The notes below the pieces were generated by a model. That model had not been told where the DNA came from and did no database searches. It saw only the letters and a list, made by a program, of their open reading frames with translations. A stretch of 53,040 nt of DNA from an uncultured Collinsella sp. (GTDB taxonomy: Bacteria > Actinomycetota > Coriobacteriia > Coriobacteriales > Coriobacteriaceae), in NCBI GenBank assembly GCA_902462065.1, contig CABQAK010000009.1, positions 1 through 53,040 on the forward strand, read 5' to 3'. The position numbers and the translations under genes are program-made. Shown one piece after another: positions 17,201-24,241 of the stretch. Position 1 is the first letter of the stretch, and each line of letters starts with the position of its first letter.

Positions 17201-17527
17201 GAGGCCGGTATGACCTACGACAAGTCCGTCTTTACCGCGACCGTTAACGTGGTCGACGACGGCGAGGGCAACCTCAAGGCGAACGTTGCCTTTACCAAGG
17301 GCGACAAGAGCGTCGAGGGTATCGTGTTCAACAACACGTACAAGAAGCCCGAGACGCCCGTGCCGACGCCCGACCCCGGCACGCCCAAGACCGTGACGAA
17401 CATCGTCAAGACGGTCAAGGGTTTCCTGCCCACCACGGGTGACCAGCAGGCCGCCGCATTGCTCATGGCATTCGTCATTGCCATGGCCGGCGTCGGAGCC
17501 CTGGTCTGGGGTATCCGTAAGCGCTAG
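11219..17527 (+). CDS. Giant VWA-domain, isopeptide-module, LPxTG surface adhesin
   Basis: A 2102-residue cell-wall-anchored protein. A signal peptide (about 1-31) has the hydrophobic core LLAVILAVVLVLPAAAFA. A von Willebrand factor A domain (about 112-360) has the metal site D121-A-S123-G-S125. A poorly assigned region reaches about 690. Ten Spy0128/FctA-type pilin modules (about 692-2042) each begin with a K-x-L-x-GR motif, carry an EF-x-F glutamate and end in F-x-N-x-Y, as expected for Lys-Asn isopeptide bonds. It ends with the sortase signal LPTTG, a hydrophobic helix and the tail RKR. A 48-residue Glu/Ala/Asp repeat interrupts module 8. VWA plus pilin modules suggests a host- or matrix-binding tip adhesin. 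No sortase or partner pilin is nearby. AAGGGAG lies five bases before the ATG. Confidence 0.92.
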   Translation: MSKYTRGLLAVILAVVLVLPAAAFAMLPEANARSSTGMDGPIMTGKVVDPDTSGRWEIWAAGHGGNKVTTQNIGRIWTDKTVKATGENEESDFLTTLSAMSSTSNSTVTVTTPLDIVMVLDASGSMDHEMGGGDPTKRIDALESAASSFIDAIAKQNEGIEGVDRQHKVAIVKFAGKTSNNIGNDTYRDGGHTYNYTQVMKGLTDCSGGNVKALKHRIAQIAPAGATRADNGLQLAEGITSGRADAKKIVVFFTDGTPTKVDMFDSDVANDAVTSAKKMKDSKATIYTIGIFSGANPADDPSKKSTSDVNKFMHAVSSNYPNATAWDTHGARAENSDYYKSATNAEELKKVFDDISQAITSEPPYPTEIHKGYDETKSGYITFTDELGDFMQVDGFTEVVINGTPFTEASKTVNKETNTDTYEFTGKAKDLLITVQRAGDDNPQKGDIVTVNIPASLIPLSHFKTVDGKLSVDNVKPIQVKYASSVKSAALDNLFTPEKVTGLKDYIEHNTTVVDGTKTVSFYANKWSGSALGDTVATFEPADTNRYYYFQKQTPIYADKDCTQPAKNSLTDTGTYYYKDEFEEQGSNNEAKPTTAVIEFIGGDAAKFDGAIVADKDGNLSFSVGTARLAFIDELHTTKKSVGGNNTGTATDVLNPKWNNVSAKATATHVNSYLGNNGKISFAYDMTPAMVNTKASFGLTKVLEGRDRTNADAFEFGLTSENGAPMPTTTTAIVRKADLDAQGKAAIDFGTIEYTEPGTYVYKVSEKHAGTTIDGIAYSGNVAEITVTVTPDKKGELSAGVKVTSGETEFKNVYATNPVESSVTDQITVTKSLTGRDLTADEFSFELLEIIDKEVKPVETVKNAADGKVTFSAIKYTEIGQRTYKLHEVKGNAGGIDYDDAVYTIVTTIADNGKGQLVATHELKDAKDVKSIEFKNAYTTNATEASLAGIKNLQVDDALTPADITGKFTFTVTGEEGAPMPASTSVHNDVDGKVDFGKIAFTLDDLNKALGEKPEKREHTFTYTVTESGEVAGVTNDAKLSRKVSFTVTDDGKGNLSVSRKPDGDVAFTFTNTYNVTPVETSVTDQITANKVLTGRNLMDSEFSFELVEGDKVVATGKNDAEGNITMNAVKYTEAGKHTYTLREVNGGTTSKGITYGDAKYTIETTITDKGDGTLKAEHVLKDATAATFKNTYSVTPLDAELDFDLSKAIDGRDWTDSDEFSFTITAAEGTPLPDPATVTVNKHDAKDGIAAVKFGKIRYTAAGTYTYEIRENAGNAAGMAYDGHVATAEVTVTEDGEGKLTANVTKKENGRFTNTYRTELNYTAAGGLKLSKSLSGRPMTEGQFTFTVTPADEASANALGLLPGANNFKSPATAEATVGLIDILAGHEVKFTQADAGKTFTYTVAEKNDGKPGYTYDDAVRTVTIAVADDGAGTLTATTTVSGGSEGTHETVHKSGENKVEKALVPFHNSYSATTNTPDGTAAQVVATKTLTGRPMADGEFWFGIAYQGELVAYENLKPNIGGHVSFDTLHYDTKMLANLEAAGLAYRTDKDGKLAWTINYTAYEDLFGLPNGVSATTWSFGFKVIVVDNGDGTLTATVDYGGVEPLFENVYGAEAVDAALTGTKKLQAAEGLTPADITGKFTFTVTADEAGAPMPGRTTATNDAAGNVDFGKIHFTLEDLNRALGVTDDATDKAEADEADEAEADEAEADEAEAEEAEAEEADTDANADEPSDEPEPAAPTAPRSHTFTYTVTESGSAPGVTNDTNATRKVSYTVSDDGAGHLSVKREGDDGAAFTFTNTYGVAPTDSSVTDQVKTVKRLTGRDLAAGEFTFELLEDDVVVANGTNDANGTVTLSPIRYEAPGTHTYTLREACPNALGLYKGVTYDGTTYTVVTTVSDNGDGTLTATHKLEGTTESAGFTNKYHAMPTQVSIGAIKVLEGRELKKDEFSFKLVGEDIESTVTNDADGKINFDKLEYDEPGTYVYTISEVKGDEAGMTYDKSVFTATVNVVDDGEGNLKANVAFTKGDKSVEGIVFNNTYKKPETPVPTPDPGTPKTVTNIVKTVKGFLPTTGDQQAAALLMAFVIAMAGVGALVWGIRKR
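13291..17345 (+). repeat. Ten tandem isopeptide (pilin-type) modules inside the adhesin
   Basis: Modules start near residues with ASFGLTKVLEGRD, SVTDQITVTKSLTGRD, ASLAGIKNLQVDD, SVTDQITANKVLTGRN, LDFDLSKAIDGRD, GGLKLSKSLSGRP, AQVVATKTLTGRP, AALTGTKKLQAAE, SVTDQVKTVKRLTGRD and VSIGAIKVLEGRE. Modules 2, 4 and 9 share SVTDQ. Modules 3 and 8 share LTPADITGKFTFTV and TFTYTVTESG, which points to duplication of a module pair. Confidence 0.85.
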
Positions 17528-17540
17528 GCACGCTGGCAGC

Positions 17541-17564
17541 GCCCGGGGCCAAAAGGCCCCGGGC
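17541..17564 (+). terminator. GC hairpin after the adhesin gene
   Basis: A perfect 10-bp stem GCCCGGGGCC/GGCCCCGGGC with an AAAA loop, 13 bases past the stop codon. No T-run. Confidence 0.65.
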
Positions 17565-17600
17565 GGCCGGCGGGGAGCCAGAACATAGCCCCCACCCCCA

Positions 17601-17641
17601 GCCGCTACGGAGGTATCTCCCTCCTCCGTGGCGGCGCTTTT
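17601..17641 (+). terminator. Second terminator after the adhesin gene
   Basis: A 13-bp stem GCCGCTACGGAGG (17601-17613) / CCTCCGTGGCGGC (17623-17635) with one G:U, then GC and four T. It is the better U-tract terminator of the two. Confidence 0.75.
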
Positions 17642-17663
17642 GTGCGTAGGCAAGAAGGGTTCG

Positions 17664-17821
17664 CCACGAAACCGGCCCATCTACTACGTTTAGTCCCTTA
17701 CCCCCAACCATGCCAAAAAGCGCGAAAACAAAACCGCAGGTAGAATGCCTGCGGTTTTGTTCAAAACGAAGGTATGGTCAGGGGTATCGAGTCAAACGTA
17801 GTAGATGGGCCGATTTCGTGG
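17664..17821. repeat. Type I long hairpin element, right copy
   Basis: A 158-bp palindrome. The arms 17664-17691 and 17794-17821 pair at 27 of 28 positions and extend outwards by further G:C pairs. The tip is a perfect 14-bp hairpin, AACAAAACCGCAGG / CCTGCGGTTTTGTT, around TAGAATG. With the type III and II repeats it fills the gene-free stretch 17528-18128. Confidence 0.87.
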
Positions 17822-17835
17822 CGCGCGGTTCCGGC

Positions 17836-17866
17836 TGATCCCTTGGGGACGGAGGAAGACGGATCA
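17836..17866. repeat. Type III 31-bp repeat, third copy
   Basis: TGATC...GGATCA with centre GGGGACGGAGGAAGAC. It follows the type I hairpin by 14 bases, the same spacing and order as on the left of the adhesin. Confidence 0.75.
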
Positions 17867-17914
17867 TTTTGCTCCCGCGAGGCTTGCAGGGGCACTCGTG
17901 CAGGGCCGCCCGAA

Positions 17915-18068
17915 CAAAACTATGTCGGTTTACTACGATGAATTCGACATTCCCGACCATGACTGCATTTTTCTAAATATTGCAAGCGTTCTACCTGCGG
18001 TTTTGCAAGCGCGCAATTTACCGTGGTCGAAGGCGGGCGATTCATCGTAGTAATCCGGCATGGTTTTG
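17915..18068. repeat. Type II long hairpin element, right copy
   Basis: 154 bp, the same length as the left copy. The arms 17915-17943 and 18040-18068 pair at 26 of 29 positions. Beyond the shared CAAAACTATGYCGGTTTAC the arms differ from the left copy (TACGATGAAT instead of GGGGCT), yet still match each other. The centre GCAAGCGTTCTACCTGCGG is the type I tip in reverse orientation. Confidence 0.85.
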
Positions 18069-18128
18069 AAATGGCATTAAATCGATAACGGCCATTTTGC
18101 TATGCCGGGGCGGTCGGTCGTCGGGTAA

Positions 18129-18758
18129 TTACCCTCGCAGGTAGGCGATGGCGATCTGCGTGCGGTTGCGCAGGCCCATTTTGGCAAGGATTGAGCTGAT
18201 GTGGTTGCGCACGGTGCCTTCGCCCATGTAGGCGGTGGCGGCAATCTCCTTGTTGTCGAGGCCGCGGGCGATGAGCTCTGCGACTTAGAACTCGCGGTCG
18301 GTCAGGCTGGCAAAGGCGGCGGGCCGGCGAGGCGTGTCGGCCTCGGACCCCGCCCCATCAAAGTCGATATCCTCGATCGCCTTGCCCTCGAATACGCGTT
18401 TGCCGTCCATGACCTGCGCCAACGCTGGAGGAATGGCGGCGACATCGGTCTTGATCAGGTAACCGCGGGCGCCTAGCTTGAGCGCCGACACAATGTACTC
18501 GTCATCTGAGAATGTCGTCAGAAACACCACGCGTGCCGCGGGGTAGTGCTCAAGGATTTCGCGCGCCGCCGAAAGGCCGTCGCGCCCTGGCATCTGAATG
18601 TCGAGCAGCGCGATATCGGGTGCGTGCTCGGCGTAGAGCGCCACCGCGTCGTCGCCGTCGGCACCGGTGCCCACCACCTCTATCTGCGGCTTAGCGCCCA
18701 GGATAATCTTGAGTGAATCGACCACCAAGCGGTCGTCGTCGACAACGATGAGCCTCAT
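18129..18758 (-). pseudogene. NarL/LuxR-family response regulator interrupted by an in-frame stop
   Basis: The full frame is 210 codons. The receiver domain (about 1-120) is intact, with DD at 8-9, phospho-acceptor D53 (LLDIQMPGRDG) and K in LIKTD. At codon 158 the frame reads SLTDREF then TAA (18285-18287). It continues without shift into VAELIARGLDNKEIAA, GEGTVRNHISSILAKMGLRN and RTQIAIAYLRG, a complete LuxR helix-turn-helix. A single G-to-T change (GAA to TAA) would explain it, since glutamate is the usual residue there. As written, only a receiver without DNA-binding domain is made. It overlaps the kinase gene by four bases. Real nonsense mutation and sequencing error cannot be told apart here. 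Confidence 0.88.
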
Positions 18759-19900
18759 CGGCCCTCATCTCCTTGCTGTTTGGGAACGGTGGCAAACACG
18801 CGCCAGCCGGGGGAGCCGGCACGCGGGCCGGCGGTAAAGGCGCCACCAAGCGCCTCGATGCGCTCGCGCATGGAGGCGAGCCCCATGCCCTCTGCGGCGT
18901 CGCGGCCGCTTGCGTGGACCCCACCAGCGCCATCGTCGGTAACGACAAGCTGGTAAAACGACGGATGCTCCATGCATCGTACGGTGACGGTCTGGGCGCA
19001 AGCGTGGCGCATGGTATTGGAGAGCGCCTCGCGCAGGACCGCTGCAAAGCAGTTGGCGACATTTGCGGGCGCATGCTCGGCCAAAACTTCAAGCTCAATC
19101 TGCGGGCCGCCGTCCGAGCGCGCGCCTTCAACAATGCGTTCGAGCTGCACGGAAAGGTCGACGGCGTTGTCGTTGAGCGCGTGGACGCTGATGCGCACAA
19201 GCTGGAGCGCCTCGTCAACCGTGCGTTTAACGTCGGCGAAATCGGCGGCGACGCCAGGCTCGTCGGCGTGGACCACGCGTAGGGCTTCAGCCTGCAGCGA
19301 GGCGCGCGTGAGCTGGTGGCCCACATTGTCGTGAATCTCGCGCGCGATACGCGCGCGTTCGGCGAGCGTCGCGAGCTCGACTTCGTAGTCCTGGCGGTCG
19401 GCAAGGTCGCGGTTGCGCGCTTCGAGCGCGAGGGCTCGTTCTTGCAGCTCGTCGCGGGTACGGCGCATGCGCTGCTGCTCGCGCTCCAGCTGGGCGGTAC
19501 GTAGCGATAGCAAGGTGGCGGCAACCGAGAGGATGGCGGTCAGCAGGAGCGTTCGGGTGGTGAGCGCGCCGCCGCGAAGGTCCGCGACAAGCGCGCAGAC
19601 AAACACGGCGCCAATCGCCAGCGCGGGCCAGATGCGTTCACGGCGCACGCGTCGCGCGATGTCATAGAGGATGAGAGGCGCAAACGGCACAAACGGCGGC
19701 ACGAAGACAGCCGCGATGATGTAAGCGTAACTTGCGGTCTCGCTTGCGCGGCGCGTGCGTTCCCCCTGTGCGACCTCGGCCAGAGAAGTGGCAATAACGC
19801 CAAGGCAAAACGCCGCGACCAGGTGAGCGTCCACAGCAAGGCCCGTGGCGGCCGCAATGCAGCACGCCAGCACGATCGATTTGTCGAAAAGCCTGTTCAT
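18755..19900 (-). CDS. Sensor histidine kinase (DesK/LiaS-like, HisKA_3)
   Basis: 381 residues. About five or six membrane helices (to about residue 140) precede a short coiled coil (145-180) and a HisKA_3 domain with the phospho-acceptor H190 in ARIAREIHDNVGHQL. The ATPase domain shows LREALSNTMRHA (N box), DDGAGG and GMGLASMRERIEALGG (G box). The start is taken at 19900 (MNRLFDKS). The open frame reaches 20005, but its first 35 codons look non-coding. There is no ribosome site, but TACAAT ends six bases before the ATG, so the mRNA may be leaderless. Pairs with the interrupted response regulator (ATGA overlap). The divergent ABC exporter is the likely target. Confidence 0.9.
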   Translation of the reverse strand: MNRLFDKSIVLACCIAAATGLAVDAHLVAAFCLGVIATSLAEVAQGERTRRASETASYAYIIAAVFVPPFVPFAPLILYDIARRVRRERIWPALAIGAVFVCALVADLRGGALTTRTLLLTAILSVAATLLSLRTAQLEREQQRMRRTRDELQERALALEARNRDLADRQDYEVELATLAERARIAREIHDNVGHQLTRASLQAEALRVVHADEPGVAADFADVKRTVDEALQLVRISVHALNDNAVDLSVQLERIVEGARSDGGPQIELEVLAEHAPANVANCFAAVLREALSNTMRHACAQTVTVRCMEHPSFYQLVVTDDGAGGVHASGRDAAEGMGLASMRERIEALGGAFTAGPRAGSPGWRVFATVPKQQGDEGR

Positions 19901-20098
19901 ACGGGTATTGTACGCGAAGCCGCGCGTGGTGGAGGGGCCACCCGGAGCAACCGTGACATTCCTCCCACGCGGCAAAGCGGGGGCACCGGCGGGCCGCGCG
20001 ACCAAGCCCTACACTCGTGACAAAGCTCACTGGTGCGCGCCGGCGGCTCCTGCGATGATGAAATCGTATCGGGCCACGACCAACAGAAGGGCCGCCTC

Positions 20099-21037
20099 AT
20101 GACAGACATCGTCCACGTCGAAAACCTCGTCAAGCGCTATGACGATCTTATCGCGCTCGACCACTTTAACCTGAGCATCGCCCCCGGCGAGATCTTTGGC
20201 CTGCTGGGTCCCAACGGCTCGGGCAAGACCACGTCCATCAACTGTATCCTGCAGCTGCTTGCCTACGACAAAGGCGCCATCGAGCTCTTTGGCGAGCCCA
20301 TGACGCCCGCCCGCTACGACCTCAAGCGCCGCATCGGCGTGGTGCCGCAACAGGTGGCGGTGTTCGACGAGCTCACCGTGCGCGAGAACATCGACTATTT
20401 CTGCAGTCTCTACGTCAACGACCGCAAGCGCCGCCGCGCGCTGGTGGACGAGGCGATCGACTTTGTCGGCTTGGGCGACTTTACGAAGTTCCGCCCCGGC
20501 AAGCTCTCGGGCGGCCTGGCGCGTCGCCTCAACATCGCCTGCGGCATCGCGCACAAGCCCGAGCTCATCTTCTTTGACGAGCCCACGGTGGCGGTCGACC
20601 CGCAGAGTCGCAACGCCATCCTGGAGGGCATCTGCCGCCTGCGCGACGAGGGCGCCACGGTGGTGTATACCAGCCATTATATGGAGGAAGTCGAGCAGAT
20701 CTGCAGCCGCATCATGATCATGGACGGCGGGCGCGTGCTGGCGCAGGGCACCAACGACGAACTCAAGCGCATGATTCAGATGGGCGAGAAGATCGTGATC
20801 GAGGTCGGCGAGGTGCCGAGCGCGGCGCTCGGTGCCGTCGCGAGCCTGCCGCATGTCCTGGACCTGTCGGCGACGGCGGGCCAGCTCACGTTTTCGTGCG
20901 AGGCGAGCCCGCATAACCTGACGGACATTCTCGATGCGCTGCGCTCTCATGACGTGGCGCTCGGCCGCATTTATTCCGAGCCGCCGACCCTCAACGACGT
21001 GTTCCTCGAGATCACCGGCCGCGAGCTGCGCGACTAG
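20099..21037 (+). CDS. ABC-2-type exporter, ATP-binding protein
   Basis: 312 residues. Walker A GPNGSGKTT (37-45), Q-loop at VVPQQ, Walker B LIFFDEP and the switch region TSHYMEE are intact. The signature reads LSGGL where LSGGQ is usual, an accepted variant. The C-terminal 80 residues are the extension seen in drug and bacteriocin exporter ATPases (DrrA/CcmA type). The start at 20099 is set by AGAAGG eight bases upstream; the longer frame to 20033 is unlikely. It forms an operon with two permeases and faces the two-component genes, the classic layout for a kinase-controlled efflux pump. Cargo unknown. Confidence 0.93.
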   Translation: MTDIVHVENLVKRYDDLIALDHFNLSIAPGEIFGLLGPNGSGKTTSINCILQLLAYDKGAIELFGEPMTPARYDLKRRIGVVPQQVAVFDELTVRENIDYFCSLYVNDRKRRRALVDEAIDFVGLGDFTKFRPGKLSGGLARRLNIACGIAHKPELIFFDEPTVAVDPQSRNAILEGICRLRDEGATVVYTSHYMEEVEQICSRIMIMDGGRVLAQGTNDELKRMIQMGEKIVIEVGEVPSAALGAVASLPHVLDLSATAGQLTFSCEASPHNLTDILDALRSHDVALGRIYSEPPTLNDVFLEITGRELRD

Positions 21038-21046
21038 GGGGCGGCC

Positions 21047-22234
21047 ATGTTCAACACTATTATCATCACGGTCAAGACACTGCTGCGTCGGCCGAGCACG
21101 TGGGTCTGGGGCGCTCTCTTTCCCATCGCGCTTTCCACGATGTTCATGTTTATGTTTGCGAACCTCAGCTCCGACGGCAAGGTCGACCCGGTACCGGTTG
21201 CCGTCGTCGCCGACGAAGCCTGGGACGCCTCGACCTTTAAGGACGTGGCAACGTCGCTTGCCAAGGAGGGCGACGATCAGCTGCTCGAGATCCACGAGCT
21301 CGACGACGCAGCCGATGCGAACCGTGCGCTTAAGGCCGGCGAGGTCGCGGGCATCTATGCGGTCGACGATGCGGGCACGCCCAAACTCACGTTGCTTTCG
21401 AGCTATGGCAGCTCGCGTGCGACGTCGGTGCTCACCGACCGCAGCATCCTTGAAACGGTGGCAAGCTCGTATACACAAAATGCCGAGCTCATGTCCCAGA
21501 TTGCCCAGGACAACCCGGCGGCGCTCGCCGACCCGGAGGCGGTTGCGCGCGCTCTATCGCTCGAGGGCGGTACCCGCCGCGTAAGCCTGACACGCACCAC
21601 GCCCGATGGCACGGTCGTCTACTATTACGCGCTTTTTGGCCTGGTCGCGATGATGTCTGCGGAGTTTGCCGCCTTGAGCGTCGTCGACCTGCAGCCCAAT
21701 CTGTCGGGCCTTGGCGCACGTCGCTGTGTGGGCGGTCTTTCCAAGACGGCATCGCTGACCGGCATCTTTGTCGGCTCGTGGCTGGTCTCCTTTGCCTCGA
21801 TGACGATCGCGATCGGCTACGTGCGCCTGGTCGTGGGCGTCGACTTTGGCGGGCGCGAGGGGCTGTGTCTGGTGGGTGGCGCCGCTTCCGCGCTTGCCGC
21901 CACGGGCTTGGGACTCTTTGTGGGCACGCTTCCCGTTAAGGGCGGCAAGGCGTCCAAGTCCGGCATCCTCACGGGCTTTGCTACCACGTGCGCCCTGTTC
22001 GCCGGCCTCTACGGCGAGCCGGCGATGGCGCTTGCCGACGACGTCGCCCGCGCCTGCCCGGCCGAGTGCTGGCTCAACCCCGTCAAGCTCATCTGCGACA
22101 TGTTCAACCGCCTGTATTTCTTTGAGAACCTGGGCCCCTTTGTCGTTCGCGCCGGCGCGCTGGTCCTTATGGCGCTGCTGTTCGTTGCCGCCGCCACGCT
22201 GACCTTTGGAAGGAGCCGCTATGAGCACCTTTAA
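21047..22234 (+). CDS. ABC-2 family permease, first subunit
   Basis: 395 residues. One N-terminal helix (about 18-38, ALFPIALSTMFMFMFANL) is followed by a large extracytoplasmic domain (about 40-190) and a cluster of five helices in the second half, the ABC2_membrane_3 layout. Works with the ATPase nine bases upstream and the second permease, whose start lies 14 bases before this stop. Substrate not deducible; antimicrobial peptide or drug export is typical when linked to a DesK/LiaS-type kinase. Confidence 0.87.
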   Translation: MFNTIIITVKTLLRRPSTWVWGALFPIALSTMFMFMFANLSSDGKVDPVPVAVVADEAWDASTFKDVATSLAKEGDDQLLEIHELDDAADANRALKAGEVAGIYAVDDAGTPKLTLLSSYGSSRATSVLTDRSILETVASSYTQNAELMSQIAQDNPAALADPEAVARALSLEGGTRRVSLTRTTPDGTVVYYYALFGLVAMMSAEFAALSVVDLQPNLSGLGARRCVGGLSKTASLTGIFVGSWLVSFASMTIAIGYVRLVVGVDFGGREGLCLVGGAASALAATGLGLFVGTLPVKGGKASKSGILTGFATTCALFAGLYGEPAMALADDVARACPAECWLNPVKLICDMFNRLYFFENLGPFVVRAGALVLMALLFVAAATLTFGRSRYEHL

Positions 22235-23426
22235 GACTGCGCTTCGCATGGCGCTGGCGCACCCGTTCTACCTGCTCATCTATACGGTGTTCATCTCGCT
22301 CATGGGCGTATTCATCGCGGCATCGGTGAGCTGGAACTCGTCGCAGCTCACCGAGTACGAGCCCTACGATGCCAACGTGATCGTGGTCGACCGCGACGAC
22401 AGCGACCTTTCGCATGCGCTCACCAAGCACCTGGGGTCGCGCTTTGAGTTGGTCACGGGCGTCGGCGACGATACCTACGATCTTGCGGACGCGCTCTCCA
22501 AGAGCAACAGCGCCAAGGGTAGCGCCGACTGCGTGTTCTTTATCCCGGAGGGGTTTGAGAACGACCTGGTCGCGGCCGCCCGCGCGGGGGAGGCCCTGCC
22601 CAAGCTCGATGTGACCTACGGTGCCGGCACCATGGCGGCGGCGCTTTCGTCTGCTGAGGCCTCGCGCTGGATTTCGCTCGCGGGCGCTGCAGCGGCCCTA
22701 GAGCCCGCCGCCTCTAATGGTAGCGTCGCCAAGGCCGCCGAGCATGCCGCCGCCAAGCGCGCCGAGGTCCAGATTGAGCAGGTCAAGGTTGGTTCGACTG
22801 CCGCCGCCATGCTCAAGTCGTATTTCAACTTTGGCGCGTACGCGATTATCTCGTCGGTCATCGTATCGGTGGGGCTGGTGTTCTCGGGCATGAACGAGCC
22901 CGAGCGCGTGCGTCGTATGGATGCCGGCCCAATCTCCGAGCGCCGGCGTTCGCTCGCCGTGTTTGCGGCCGCCACTGTGATCACCGTCTGCATCTGGTTT
23001 GTGTCGAGCATGATGGGCGTCGTGGGCTTTGCCGGCGCGGTTGCCGAGGTCGGCGTGGGTCGTGTGTGCCTGGCGCTGGCGGCGACGTTTGCCCTGGCGT
23101 GCACGCCTCTGGCCGTTGGCTTTGCCCTTTCGAGCCTGGGTGCGCGTGAGGAGCTGCTCAACGGTGTGGGCAACCTGCTCGGCATGCTCATGACGTTTTT
23201 GGGCGGCGCCTGGATGCCGCTGTCGCTGATGGGCCCAGCCGTGCAGACCGCGGCGCATTTTGTGCCGACGTATTGGGTGAACGACGCGATTGGCAAGGCG
23301 CTCGCCGCGGACCTGACGTCCACCGTGCTGGGCGACATCGCTTGCGATCTGGGCGTCACAGTGCTCTTTGCCGCGGCCATCGCCGCCGTAGGCCTGGCTC
23401 TCGCACGCGCCAAATCCCGCGCCTAG
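22221..23426 (+). CDS. ABC-2 family permease, second subunit
   Basis: 401 residues with the same topology as the preceding permease: a helix at about 15-35 (YLLIYTVFISLMGVFIAASV), an extracytoplasmic domain and a C-terminal bundle of five helices. The start at 22221 has GGAAGGAG six bases upstream and overlaps the end of the first permease gene, so the two are translationally coupled and probably form a heterodimer. No clear terminator follows; the next ABC operon begins 81 bases later. Confidence 0.87.
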   Translation: MSTFKTALRMALAHPFYLLIYTVFISLMGVFIAASVSWNSSQLTEYEPYDANVIVVDRDDSDLSHALTKHLGSRFELVTGVGDDTYDLADALSKSNSAKGSADCVFFIPEGFENDLVAAARAGEALPKLDVTYGAGTMAAALSSAEASRWISLAGAAAALEPAASNGSVAKAAEHAAAKRAEVQIEQVKVGSTAAAMLKSYFNFGAYAIISSVIVSVGLVFSGMNEPERVRRMDAGPISERRRSLAVFAAATVITVCIWFVSSMMGVVGFAGAVAEVGVGRVCLALAATFALACTPLAVGFALSSLGAREELLNGVGNLLGMLMTFLGGAWMPLSLMGPAVQTAAHFVPTYWVNDAIGKALAADLTSTVLGDIACDLGVTVLFAAAIAAVGLALARAKSRA

Positions 23427-23507
23427 TCTGAAATAAATCCTAGGCCTCGCCCCAAAATAGTTCGCCAAGGTTTACTATTACGTTCATAAAGTAGTACGAG
23501 GCTAACA

Positions 23508-24233
<726 letters not shown>

Positions 24234-24241
24234 GCGGCGCC

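Noticed and set aside
19901..20005. N-terminal extension of the sensor kinase
   Set aside because: The extra 35 residues (Pro/Gly/Arg-rich) precede a normal membrane start and overlap the likely promoter region.
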